From NCBI GenBank assembly GCA_910586445.1, contig CAJUHV010000059.1:1-24696 (forward strand): a stretch of DNA of 24,696 nucleotides. The letters run 5' to 3'. The notes beneath the pieces are model-generated. The model ran no database searches, was not told the DNA's origin, and was given only the letters and a program-made list of their open reading frames with translations. Source of the stretch: an uncultured Eubacterium sp. GTDB taxonomy: Bacteria > Bacillota > Clostridia > Lachnospirales > Lachnospiraceae. The translations under genes were made by a program, and so were the position numbers. Positions 6,328 through 15,010 of the stretch are shown in pieces; the stretch's first letter is position 1, and every line of letters starts with the position of its first letter.

Positions 6328-6356
6328 TTGAACAAAACCCTTATCAATGATATGAT
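6328..6356 (+). promoter_or_regulatory. Sigma-A promoter of the nucleotidyltransferase gene
   Basis: TTGAAC (6328-6333), a 17-nt spacer and TATGAT (6351-6356). A dyad CTTATCA/TGATAAG (6340-6346 and 6353-6359) overlaps the -10 and could be an operator. The predicted start is near 6363, with AAAGGGG before the ATG at 6396. Confidence 0.72.
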
Positions 6357-6395
6357 AAGAGGGTCATTTTATAGAAATGAAAGGGGAAAGCACAA

Positions 6396-7307
6396 ATGAA
6401 AGACATTGCGCTGGTCATTATGGCTGCAGGGATCGGTTCACGTTATGGCGCGGGCATTAAGCAGCTGCAGAAAGTAGGGCCGCAGGGTGAAATAATTATT
6501 GATTATTCGATACATGATGCATTAGAAGCAGGGTTTACAAAAATAATATTTATTATACGAAAAGACATAGAGGCTGAGTTTAAGGAAGTCATCGGAGGCA
6601 GGATCGAAAAAATCTGTCCGGTAGAATATGTATATCAGGATCAGTCGGACCTGCCCGCAGGGTTTGAATGTCCGAAAGACCGTACAAAGCCGTGGGGAAC
6701 CGGACATGCGGTGCTGGCCTGCAGGGAGATTTTAGATGTGCCGTTTGCGGTAATTAATGCAGATGATTATTATGGCAGGAAAGCATTTGAGAGTGTATTT
6801 CAGTTTTTAAATACGTGCGACCCGGCAAAAGACGAGTACTGTATGGCAGGGTTTCGGATTGCAAATACACTGAGTGAAAACGGATCTGTGACACGAGGAA
6901 TCTGTGAGATGGATATGGACGGATTTTTGACAAATGTAGCAGAGACAAAAGGTATTGAGCGTACACCATCCGGCAGTATCTGCTGCGGGGAAGGACGCAT
7001 GTTGGAAGAAGACGTGCTGGTATCTATGAATATGTGGGGGCTGACGCCGGGATTTATAGATATTTTAAAAGAGGGATTTGAAGTATTTCTGCGGGATATA
7101 AAACCGGGCGACTTAAAAGCCGAATATCTGCTGCCTACCGTAATAGGCGGGCTGCTGCAGGAAGGAAAAGTATCGGTCAAAGTGCTGCCGACAGCAGACC
7201 AGTGGTTTGGCGTGACATATGCAGAGGATAGGGAAAGCGTAGTGAAAGCATTTCAAAAACTGACAGAAACAGGCGTATATGGCGCAGGTCTGTGGGTAAA
7301 AGATTGA
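6396..7307 (+). CDS. Sugar nucleotidyltransferase (NTP_transferase fold)
   Basis: A 303-residue cytosolic enzyme of the NDP-sugar pyrophosphorylase fold. The nucleotide-binding loop reads MAAGIGSRYGAGIKQL (residues 9-24, Lys22 in the usual pyrophosphate-contact position). PWGTGHAVLACRE lies at 99-111 and INADDYYG, with the metal-binding aspartates, at 120-127. It should join a sugar-1-phosphate to an NTP. The loop (GSRYGAG-KQL) differs from the GTRFLPATK of GalU and from GlgC and RmlA signatures, so the sugar and nucleotide cannot be assigned. Only an envelope role is suggested, from the neighbouring acyltransferase genes, and that is weak because it has its own promoter and a terminator-like hairpin precedes it. 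AAAGGGG precedes the ATG. Confidence 0.83.
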   Translation: MKDIALVIMAAGIGSRYGAGIKQLQKVGPQGEIIIDYSIHDALEAGFTKIIFIIRKDIEAEFKEVIGGRIEKICPVEYVYQDQSDLPAGFECPKDRTKPWGTGHAVLACREILDVPFAVINADDYYGRKAFESVFQFLNTCDPAKDEYCMAGFRIANTLSENGSVTRGICEMDMDGFLTNVAETKGIERTPSGSICCGEGRMLEEDVLVSMNMWGLTPGFIDILKEGFEVFLRDIKPGDLKAEYLLPTVIGGLLQEGKVSVKVLPTADQWFGVTYAEDRESVVKAFQKLTETGVYGAGLWVKD

Positions 7308-7365
7308 TAGACGAAATAGAATTGTATATAAAAATTGTACGGTGAAAAAGTTTGTATGGCAGGGA

Positions 7366-7393
7366 TTGACAAAACAGGATTGGAATATAAAAT
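7366..7393 (+). promoter_or_regulatory. Possible sigma-A promoter of the DUF4190 gene
   Basis: TTGACA (7366-7371), a 16-nt spacer and TAAAAT (7388-7393). A start near 7400 would leave only about 14 nt of leader, with the Shine-Dalgarno GAGG at its very 5' end, so the call is tentative. Confidence 0.45.
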
Positions 7394-7413
7394 AATAGAG
7401 AGGTGATTGTCGT

Positions 7414-9021
7414 ATGGATGATAAGGAACAGAATGAGAATCCAGATCTAGGACAAAAGAAAGAGGAGCAGAATACATCTGGCCATACGTACAGCTATGGA
7501 CAGGCAGATACCGAATATCTGCATCAAAGTGCGGTAAAAAGTGTTTTGGATACAAGCATGCCATACAGTTATGGACAGACAGATTATACATCAGATCATC
7601 TGAGCCGGGAGCAGAACCATGCAATAGACAGTTTAAGCCGGGAGCAGGACAGTGCATTAGAGCATCTAAGCAGTGGACGCGAAAGCGCGTTAGACAGCCT
7701 GAGCAGCGGGCGGGATCGTGCGGCAGACAGCCCGGGCCGGACGCAGGATGATCCTGCAGAAGGTATCAGCCCTCAGCCGGATGAGCCAGATGATACGGCG
7801 GGAAATACGAAAATACAGCCGGATCAGACAGGTGATATCATACAGCCTGAGCCGGACAGTTATACGAAGCTTCAGCTGGACAGTTTTGACCAGTTAAAAA
7901 CAGACGGTTATACGAAGCTTCAGCCGGACGGCCATGACCAGCTGCAGCAGACAACTGTATATGGACAGCAGCCTGATCCATTCAGTGCACAGCACAATGA
8001 AGCAGGTCAGTACAGCGGGGACGGATACCAGCACAATGAGGCAGACTGTCAGAGCAGTGACGGATACCAGCACAATGAGGCAGACCGTCAGAGTGGTGAT
8101 GCATGCCAGAACAATGTGTATCAGCAGTATTATGGACAAAACAATATGCAGGGGCAGAACGGAACACAGCAGGACTACGCATATAAGCAGCCTGATTCTT
8201 ATGATACGTATAGTTATGGCCGGTATTCTGAAGCACAGCAGAACAGCGGTCAGCAGTACGGCACGCAGAACCAGGAAACACAGCAGAACGGCTGTCAGCA
8301 GTACAGTGCACAGAATCAAGAAGCACAGCAGAATGGAACACAGCAGGGCTGTTATCAGCAGTATGGCACGCAGAACGGCTTTCAGCAGTATGGCACGCAG
8401 AACGAAGCACAGCAGGGCCGTTATCAGCAGTATGGCACGCAGAACGGCTTTCAGCAGTATGGTGCGCAGAACGAAGCACAGCAGGGCCATTATCAGCAGT
8501 ATGGCACGCAGAACGGCTTTCAGCAGTATGGTGCGCAGAATGAAGCACAGCAGGGCCGTTATCAGCAGTATGGCCGGTTTCAAAAGCCGGGTGCATCGTC
8601 GGGAAACGGATTTGGGATTGCGTCAATGGTTCTGGGCATTCTATCGCTTGTGCTGTTCTGCACATGCATTAATATTCCTTTGGCAATAACGGCGGTGATC
8701 TTTGGCATCTTACAGCTGGGGAAAAAAGCAGGCGGCAGGGGGATGGCCGTTACAGGCATCGTGACGGCGGCACTTTCCGTGATTGCACTGATTGCGTCAG
8801 TCGTGCTTTTGTGGGGGCCGTTTAAGGCTTACTATTATGAAGAGCTGATGGATGATTATCCAAGATATGATTATCGTGAGTATATTGACAATTATGACGA
8901 TTATGACGATTTATTTGAGTTTTTCCGGGAGTTTGAACTTGACGGCTATGATGTGCCTTATGGCGAAAGGCGGCCCGATCATACAAAGTATCAGCAGAAT
9001 GCCGCACAGCCGGTTGTTTAA
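7414..9021 (+). CDS. DUF4190-type membrane protein with long Gln/Tyr/Asn-rich repeat domain
   Basis: A 535-residue protein in three parts. Residues 1 to about 396 are low complexity with several repeat families: SLSREQ/SLSSGR units near 70-110, YTKLQ-D units near 150-175, GYQHNEAD-QS units near 205-230, and a GTQN/EAQQ/QQYG region from about 270 to 390 that contains three 23-residue tandem repeats. Residues about 399-468 form a DUF4190-like membrane region (GNGFGIASMVLGILSLVLF, then a turn KKAGGRGMAVTG and a third hydrophobic helix). The 67-residue tail is rich in Tyr and Asp (DDYPRYDYREYIDNYDDYDD). DUF4190 proteins have no agreed function. GAGAGGTGAT lies about 8-10 nt before the ATG. ileS follows after 53 nt and may share the transcript. 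Composition near the repeats resembles prion-like domains, which is an observation of composition only. Confidence 0.8.
   Translation: MDDKEQNENPDLGQKKEEQNTSGHTYSYGQADTEYLHQSAVKSVLDTSMPYSYGQTDYTSDHLSREQNHAIDSLSREQDSALEHLSSGRESALDSLSSGRDRAADSPGRTQDDPAEGISPQPDEPDDTAGNTKIQPDQTGDIIQPEPDSYTKLQLDSFDQLKTDGYTKLQPDGHDQLQQTTVYGQQPDPFSAQHNEAGQYSGDGYQHNEADCQSSDGYQHNEADRQSGDACQNNVYQQYYGQNNMQGQNGTQQDYAYKQPDSYDTYSYGRYSEAQQNSGQQYGTQNQETQQNGCQQYSAQNQEAQQNGTQQGCYQQYGTQNGFQQYGTQNEAQQGRYQQYGTQNGFQQYGAQNEAQQGHYQQYGTQNGFQQYGAQNEAQQGRYQQYGRFQKPGASSGNGFGIASMVLGILSLVLFCTCINIPLAITAVIFGILQLGKKAGGRGMAVTGIVTAALSVIALIASVVLLWGPFKAYYYEELMDDYPRYDYREYIDNYDDYDDLFEFFREFELDGYDVPYGERRPDHTKYQQNAAQPVV
8353..8574 (+). repeat. Three 69-nt tandem repeats plus a partial fourth
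   Basis: Units at 8353-8421, 8422-8490 and 8491-8559 each encode a 23-residue repeat (YQQYGTQNGF, QQYGxQN, EAQQGx), and a partial unit (YQQYG) follows. The copies are nearly identical in DNA, differing at a few positions such as GGCACG/GGTGCG, so the expansion is recent and copy number may vary between strains. Each 69-nt unit contains two related half units. Confidence 0.92.
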
Positions 9022-9074
9022 ATGGACAGCAGCATAACGCATCGATCGTTTAAAAAGACGAAAAGGAGAACAGT

Positions 9075-12000
9075 ATGTACAGCAAAGTAGATACCAATAT
9101 GAATTTTGTGGAACGAGAGCATAAAGTCATAGATTTCTGGAGAGAGAACAAGATTTTCCAAAAGTCTATGGATAACCGTAAGGGCGGCGAGACATATACA
9201 TTTTATGACGGGCCGCCTACTGCAAACGGCAAGCCGCATATCGGCCATGTGCTGACACGTGTAATCAAGGATATGATCCCTAGATACCAGACGATGAAAG
9301 GAAAATATGTGCCGCGTAAGGCAGGCTGGGATACGCATGGACTTCCGGTTGAGCTGGAAGTAGAAAAGCTGCTCGGCTTAAACGGAAAAGATCAGATCGA
9401 AGAATACGGCATGGAGCCGTTTATCAAACAGTGTAAAGAATCTGTCTGGAAATATAAGGGCATGTGGGAGGATTTCTCTGAAACAGTCGGGTTCTGGGCG
9501 GATATGGATGACCCATATGTCACATACGATGATAATTTTATAGAATCCGAATGGTGGGCGCTAAAGCAGATCTGGGATAAGAAGCTGTTATACAAAGGGT
9601 TTAAGACCGTGCCGTACTGTCCGCGCTGCGGAACACCACTGTCCGCACAGGAAGTGGCACAGGGCTATAAGACAGTAAAAGAGCGCTCGGCAGTCGTGCG
9701 TTTTAAGGCAGCAGGCGAGGAGGCTTATTTTCTGGCATGGACGACAACGCCGTGGACACTGCCTTCAAACCTGGCACTCTGCGTAAACCCGGAGGAAACG
9801 TACTGTAAAGTAAAAGCGGCGGACGGCTATACGTATTATATGGCACAGGCGCTTTTAGATAAAGTATTAGGGCCGCTTACTGAAACGGATGAGAAAACCG
9901 GTCAGGCAGTGCAGGAAAAGGTACCGGCATATACAGTGCTGGAGACGTATAAAGGCACTGATTTGGAATATAAAGAATACGAGCCGCTGTTTCATTTTGC
10001 AGATGCATTGGTAGAAAAACAGCATAAAAAGGCATTTTTTGTAACATGTGATTCTTATGTAACGATGACAGACGGTACAGGCATTGTACACATTGCGCCT
10101 GCATTCGGTGAAGACGATGCGCAGGTGGGCAGGAAGTATGACCTTCCGTTTGTGCAGCTGGTAAACGGCAAGGGAGAGCTGACAGAAGAGACTGCATACG
10201 CAGGCACATTTGTAAAAAAAGCAGACCCTATGGTGTTAAAGGATCTGGAAGCCGCAGGACTTTTGTTTGCGGCTCCAAAGTTTGAGCATGAGTATCCGCA
10301 CTGCTGGCGGTGCGACACGCCGCTTATTTATTATGCGAGAGAATCCTGGTTTATCAAGATGACGCAGGTAAAGGATGATATGATCCGCAATAACAATACC
10401 GTCAACTGGATACCGGAGTCGATCGGAAAGGGCCGCTTTGGCGACTGGCTGGAAAATATCCAGGACTGGGGGCTTTCACGTAACAGGTACTGGGGAACGC
10501 CGCTCCCGATCTGGGAATGCGAATGCGGGCATCAGGAATGTATCGGCAGCCGCGCAGAGCTGGCGGAAAAGAGCGGACAGCAGGAGGCAGCAGGCATGGA
10601 GCTGCACCGGCCGTATATCGATGAAGTGACGTACAAGTGTCCGGACTGCGGCGGTTTGATGCACCGCGTGCCGGAAGTGATCGACTGTTGGTTTGATTCC
10701 GGCGCAATGCCTTTTGCACAGCACCATTATCCGTTTGAAAATGAAGACCTGTTTAAACAGCAGTTTCCGGCAAAGTTTATATCCGAAGCCGTTGACCAGA
10801 CGAGAGGGTGGTTTTATTCACTGATGGCAGAGTCTACGCTGCTGTTTAATAAGGCACCTTATGAAAATGTCATCGTACTGGGACTTATTCTGGATGAAAA
10901 CGGACACAAAATGAGCAAATCAAAAGGAAATGCGGTTGATCCGTTTGAGGCAATGGCAGCTTATGGGGCAGATGCGATCCGGTGGTATTTTTATATTAAC
11001 AGCGCGCCGTGGCTGCCGAACCGGTTCCATGGAAAGGCAGTGCAGGAAGGACAGCGCAAGTTCCTAGGTACCTTATGGAATACGTATGCATTTTTTGTAC
11101 TCTATGCAAACATTGATAATTTTGATGCTACAAAATACAATCTGGATTATAATAAACTGAGTGTCATGGATAAATGGCTGCTGTCAAAGCTGAATACAGT
11201 GATAAAGACAGTTGATGAGAATCTGGGCAGCTATCGTATACCGGAGGCAGCGCGTGCACTTGACGGATTTGTGGATGAAATGTCCAACTGGTATGTCAGA
11301 AGAAGCCGTGAGCGTTTCTGGGCAAAGGGCATGGAGCAGGATAAGGTCAACGCATATATGACACTGTATACAGCGCTTGTTTCGATTGCAAAGGCTGCAG
11401 CGCCGATGGTTCCTTTTATGGCAGAAGAAATCTACCGCAACCTTGTATGCAGCATTGATGCAGGAGCACCTGAGAGCGTGCATTTGTGTGATTTTCCGTC
11501 TGTCAATGAATCGTATATAGATGCTGATTTAGAAGCCGGCATGGACAAAGTGTTAAAAATTGTTGTAATGGGACGTGCCTGCCGTAATGCGGCAAATATC
11601 AAAAACCGCCAGCCGATCGGCAGCATGTTTGTAAAGGCCGAGGCAGGGCTGGAAGAGTATTTTGTAAAAATCATCGAAGATGAGCTGAATGTCAAAAATG
11701 TATCATTTAAAGATGATGTCAGCGCTTATACGGATTATACATTTAAGCCGCAGCTGCGTACAGTCGGGCCGAAGTACGGAAAATATTTAAAGCGGATTCA
11801 ACAGGCATTGTCAGAACTGGACGGCAATGCTGCTATGGCACAGCTTCGTGAAAATGGTGTACTAAAGCTTGACAGCATAAGTGAAGAAGTCGTATTATCA
11901 GAAGAGGATCTGCTGATTACAATGACACAGATGGAAGGCTACATGACAGAGGGCGACAATTTTATTACAGTCGTACTGGATACGAATCTGACGGCAGAGC

Positions 12001-12260
12001 TGATTGAAGAGGGCTTTGTGCGTGAGATTATCAGCAAGCTTCAGACAATGCGAAAAGAAGCAGGATTTGAGGTCATGGATAAAATTGCAGTTTCATATAC
12101 CGCAGGTGAGAAAGTAGTGGATATTTTTGCCAGATATGGAGAGACTATCCAGTCAGAAGTACTTGGCGTCGCTCTGGCAGCAGACAAGCTGAGCGGATAT
12201 ACAAAGGAATGGAATATAAATGGTGAAAAAGTAATTTTAAGCGTGGAAAAGATGTCATAA
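9075..12260 (+). CDS. ileS: Isoleucyl-tRNA synthetase, type 2 (eukaryote-like)
   Basis: A 1061-residue class I synthetase charging tRNA-Ile. The HIGH motif is at 55-58 in NGKPHIGHVL and KMSKS is at 612-616 (GHKMSKSKGN). The editing domain lies between them, with AWTTTPWTLPSNLAL and the FGEDD segment. Cys pairs CPRCGTP, CWRCDTP and CPDCGG are present. Length, the GWDTHGLPVELEVEK signature and a C-terminus of the FVREIISKLQTMRKEAGFEV type, without the terminal four-Cys zinc finger of ordinary bacterial IleRS, place it in type 2 (IleRS2). IleRS2 enzymes are known for low sensitivity to mupirocin. AAAAGGAG precedes the ATG. The 53-nt gap upstream is far too short for a T-box leader and none was seen in the 106 nt before the DUF4190 gene. 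Confidence 0.97.
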   Translation: MYSKVDTNMNFVEREHKVIDFWRENKIFQKSMDNRKGGETYTFYDGPPTANGKPHIGHVLTRVIKDMIPRYQTMKGKYVPRKAGWDTHGLPVELEVEKLLGLNGKDQIEEYGMEPFIKQCKESVWKYKGMWEDFSETVGFWADMDDPYVTYDDNFIESEWWALKQIWDKKLLYKGFKTVPYCPRCGTPLSAQEVAQGYKTVKERSAVVRFKAAGEEAYFLAWTTTPWTLPSNLALCVNPEETYCKVKAADGYTYYMAQALLDKVLGPLTETDEKTGQAVQEKVPAYTVLETYKGTDLEYKEYEPLFHFADALVEKQHKKAFFVTCDSYVTMTDGTGIVHIAPAFGEDDAQVGRKYDLPFVQLVNGKGELTEETAYAGTFVKKADPMVLKDLEAAGLLFAAPKFEHEYPHCWRCDTPLIYYARESWFIKMTQVKDDMIRNNNTVNWIPESIGKGRFGDWLENIQDWGLSRNRYWGTPLPIWECECGHQECIGSRAELAEKSGQQEAAGMELHRPYIDEVTYKCPDCGGLMHRVPEVIDCWFDSGAMPFAQHHYPFENEDLFKQQFPAKFISEAVDQTRGWFYSLMAESTLLFNKAPYENVIVLGLILDENGHKMSKSKGNAVDPFEAMAAYGADAIRWYFYINSAPWLPNRFHGKAVQEGQRKFLGTLWNTYAFFVLYANIDNFDATKYNLDYNKLSVMDKWLLSKLNTVIKTVDENLGSYRIPEAARALDGFVDEMSNWYVRRSRERFWAKGMEQDKVNAYMTLYTALVSIAKAAAPMVPFMAEEIYRNLVCSIDAGAPESVHLCDFPSVNESYIDADLEAGMDKVLKIVVMGRACRNAANIKNRQPIGSMFVKAEAGLEEYFVKIIEDELNVKNVSFKDDVSAYTDYTFKPQLRTVGPKYGKYLKRIQQALSELDGNAAMAQLRENGVLKLDSISEEVVLSEEDLLITMTQMEGYMTEGDNFITVVLDTNLTAELIEEGFVREIISKLQTMRKEAGFEVMDKIAVSYTAGEKVVDIFARYGETIQSEVLGVALAADKLSGYTKEWNINGEKVILSVEKMS

Positions 12261-12327
12261 GCAAAGCTGTCCATCAGGATATGTTATGAGAAAGGAAGAG
12301 CAGCAGTGATCAAAAAGGAGGACACCA

Positions 12328-14796
12328 ATGAAAAGCAAAATGTTTGAAAAAGAGGCTTTTATCAAAAGTGTAAAGGATAATGTCAAAAACCACTACCGCA
12401 AAACGCTGGACGAGGCAAATCAGCAGGAAATCTATCAGGCAGTTGCAAGCACAGTCAAGGATGTAGTGATCGACGAGTGGCTGGCAACGCAGAGGGCATT
12501 CGACAGAGAAGATCCAAAGATCGTATACTATATGTCCATGGAGTTTTTAATGGGCCGTGCGCTGGGCAATAACCTGATCAACCTGACCGCATATGATGAG
12601 GTGCGCGAGGCATTGGAAGAAATCGGGCTGGATATTAACGTGATCGAGGATCAGGAGCCAGATCCGGCGCTTGGAAACGGCGGGCTTGGAAGGCTGGCAG
12701 CATGTTTTATGGAATCTCTTGCTACATTGGGGTATCCGGCATACGGATGCGGCATCCGTTATCGTTATGGTATGTTTAAACAGGCTATTAAAGACGGCTA
12801 TCAGATCGAGACACCGGATAACTGGTTAAAAGACGGCTATCCGTTCGAGCTGCGCAGGCCGGAATATAATTACGAAGTAAAATTTGGCGGCTATGTACGT
12901 GCAGAGGGCCTGCCGGACGGCAAGACAAGGTTTATACACGAGAATTACCAGTCCGTTAAGGCGATTCCGTATGATATGCCGATCGTAGGCTACAACAACA
13001 ATATGGTCAATACGCTGATGATCTGGGATGCTGAGCCGATCAAGTATTTTGAGCTGGATGCATTTGACAAAGGCGACTATCATAAGGCAGTGGAGCAGGA
13101 AAATCTGGCCAGAAACCTGACAGACGTACTGTATCCATGCGACGACCATATCGCTGGCAAAGAGCTGCGCTTAAAACAGCAGTATTTCTTTGTATCGGCT
13201 TCGCTGCAGAGAGCACTTGCAAAATTTAAAAAGAACCACCCGGATATCCATATGCTGCCGGACAAAGTGACGTTCCAGATGAACGATACGCATCCGACTC
13301 TGACAGTAGCAGAATTAATGCGCCTTTTGATGGATGAAGAAGGGCTTGGCTGGGATGCAGCATGGGAGATTACGACAAAGACATGCGCATACACAAACCA
13401 TACGATTATGGCAGAGGCACTGGAAAAATGGCCGATTGAGATTTTCTCAAGGCTTCTTCCGAGAATTTACCAGATTGTAGAAGAAATCAACCGCAGGTTT
13501 GTACTGTCAATCCAGCAGAAGTTTCCAAATGATCATAACAAAGTACAGCGGATGTCCATTATATATGACGGCCAGGTAAAAATGGCTCATCTGGCAATCG
13601 CAGCAGGCTATTCCGTAAATGGTGTGGCAAGGCTGCATACAGAGATTTTGAAAAATCAGGAATTAAAGGATTTCTACGAGATGTTCCCGGAGAAATTCAA
13701 CAATAAGACAAACGGCATTACACAGCGCCGGTTCCTGCTGCACGGCAATCCGCTTCTGGCAGAATGGGTAACTGACCACATCGGCAGTGAATGGATCACT
13801 GACCTGTCGCATATGAAAAAACTGGCAATTTATGCCGATGATGAGAAGGCTCAGCAGGAATTTATGAATATCAAATACCAGAACAAGAAGCGTCTGGCTA
13901 AATATATCTATGACCATAACGGCGTAGAAGTAGATCCGCGCTCGATCTTTGACGTGCAGGTAAAGCGTCTGCATGAATATAAGCGCCAGCTGATGAACAT
14001 CCTGCATGTTATGTATCTGTATAACAAGCTGAAAGAGAATCCTGCCATGGAATTTGTTCCGCGCACATTTATCTTTGGCGCAAAGGCAGCAGCAGGCTAC
14101 AAAAATGCCAAGCTGACCATTAAGCTGATTAACAGCGTGGCTGAAGTGATCAATAATGATAAGAGCATTAATAATAAAATTAAGGTTGTATTTATAGAGG
14201 ATTACCGCGTGTCAAACGCAGAGTGGATCTTTGCAGCAGCGGATGTATCCGAGCAGATCTCTACCGCTTCAAAAGAAGCCTCAGGCACGGGCAACATGAA
14301 GTTTATGTTAAACGGCGCGCTGACAATCGGCACGATGGACGGTGCAAATGTAGAGATGGTAGAAGAAATGGGCGAAGAAAACGCATTTATCTTCGGCATG
14401 AGTTCGGATGAAGTCATCGAGCATGAGCATAAGCGCGACTATAACCCGATGGATATCTTTAATTCCGATTCAGAGATCCGCCAGGTACTTATGCAGCTGA
14501 TTAACGGATTCTACTCAAAGAATGATACAGAGCTGTTCCGCAACCTGTATGACTCACTGTTAAATACAAACTGTACACGGTATGCAGATACGTATTTTGT
14601 GTTGGCTGATTTCCGTGCATATGCACGCATGCAGGAGCAGGTAATGCAGGCATATAAAAATGAGGCACAGTGGGCAAAGAGCGCGATCCTGAATGTGGCA
14701 AATGTAGGCAAGTTCTCTTCTGACCGCACGATTGAGGAGTATGTACAGGATATCTGGCATCTGAAGAGCGTGCACGTAGAGCTGGAGGAAGAGTAA
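12328..14796 (+). CDS. glgP: Glycogen/maltodextrin phosphorylase
   Basis: An 822-residue GT35 enzyme that releases glucose-1-phosphate from alpha-1,4-glucan ends. The family blocks occur in order: IVYYMSMEFLMGRALGNNL, DPALGNGGLGRLAACFMES, YGCGIRYRYGMFKQ, QMNDTHPTL, TNHTIMAEALEKWP, DVQVKRLHEYKRQLMN and EASGTGNMKFMLNGALTIG, whose Lys658 binds pyridoxal phosphate. Length is typical of bacterial phosphorylases. AAGGAGG lies 7 nt before the ATG. It begins 67 nt after ileS with no terminator seen between, so read-through from ileS is possible. The debranching enzyme on the opposite strand 1.2 kb further on is its natural partner in glycogen breakdown. Confidence 0.97.
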   Translation: MKSKMFEKEAFIKSVKDNVKNHYRKTLDEANQQEIYQAVASTVKDVVIDEWLATQRAFDREDPKIVYYMSMEFLMGRALGNNLINLTAYDEVREALEEIGLDINVIEDQEPDPALGNGGLGRLAACFMESLATLGYPAYGCGIRYRYGMFKQAIKDGYQIETPDNWLKDGYPFELRRPEYNYEVKFGGYVRAEGLPDGKTRFIHENYQSVKAIPYDMPIVGYNNNMVNTLMIWDAEPIKYFELDAFDKGDYHKAVEQENLARNLTDVLYPCDDHIAGKELRLKQQYFFVSASLQRALAKFKKNHPDIHMLPDKVTFQMNDTHPTLTVAELMRLLMDEEGLGWDAAWEITTKTCAYTNHTIMAEALEKWPIEIFSRLLPRIYQIVEEINRRFVLSIQQKFPNDHNKVQRMSIIYDGQVKMAHLAIAAGYSVNGVARLHTEILKNQELKDFYEMFPEKFNNKTNGITQRRFLLHGNPLLAEWVTDHIGSEWITDLSHMKKLAIYADDEKAQQEFMNIKYQNKKRLAKYIYDHNGVEVDPRSIFDVQVKRLHEYKRQLMNILHVMYLYNKLKENPAMEFVPRTFIFGAKAAAGYKNAKLTIKLINSVAEVINNDKSINNKIKVVFIEDYRVSNAEWIFAAADVSEQISTASKEASGTGNMKFMLNGALTIGTMDGANVEMVEEMGEENAFIFGMSSDEVIEHEHKRDYNPMDIFNSDSEIRQVLMQLINGFYSKNDTELFRNLYDSLLNTNCTRYADTYFVLADFRAYARMQEQVMQAYKNEAQWAKSAILNVANVGKFSSDRTIEEYVQDIWHLKSVHVELEEE

Positions 14797-14865
14797 TCCT
14801 CTTGTCATCATAATCTGTAGATTCAGGATCAAAAGCATTTGCTGAGATTATTTTTATTATAATTG

Positions 14866-14913
14866 AAACTGGCAGGTTATCTGTAGCGGCACGCAGGATG
14901 GCCTGCCAGTTTT
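14866..14913 (+). terminator. Probable terminator after glgP
   Basis: AAACTGGCAGG (14866-14876) pairs perfectly with CCTGCCAGTTT (14902-14912). The loop is 25 nt and only four T residues follow, so the terminator is moderate. Confidence 0.65.
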
Positions 14914-14923
14914 ATAATGCAAA

Positions 14924-14980
14924 ATGATAGAAAGATGAAGCAGTGAACTTTCTATAGTACAAGATGATAGAAAGATGAAG
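14924..14980 (+). repeat. 17-nt direct repeat with internal hairpin
   Basis: ATGATAGAAAGATGAAG occurs at 14924-14940 and again at 14964-14980, 40 nt apart. ATAGAAAG (14927-14934) of the first copy can pair with CTTTCTAT (14948-14955) across 13 nt, the same arms and spacing as the hairpin at 292-320. It lies in the leader of the methyltransferase gene. Confidence 0.7.
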
Positions 14981-15010
14981 AAATTATAAGACCGCTGAAG
15001 GAATGGTTAA

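Noticed and set aside
8353..8574. Regularly spaced repeats that might suggest a CRISPR array
   Set aside because: The units are contiguous, in frame and of 69 nt with no unique spacers, and they encode part of a clear protein; no cas gene is near.
7894..8583. Long minus-strand ORF (229 residues), and other overlapping frames in the 7414-9021 gene
   Set aside because: It is open only because the tandem repeats on the plus strand avoid stop codons in this frame. It has no ribosome binding site and its sequence is a repetitive hydrophobic mirror of the Gln-rich repeats.
7308..9074. T-box riboswitch for ileS
   Set aside because: Neither the 53-nt gap before ileS nor the 106 nt before the preceding gene contains a recognisable T-box consensus or a specifier/terminator architecture.
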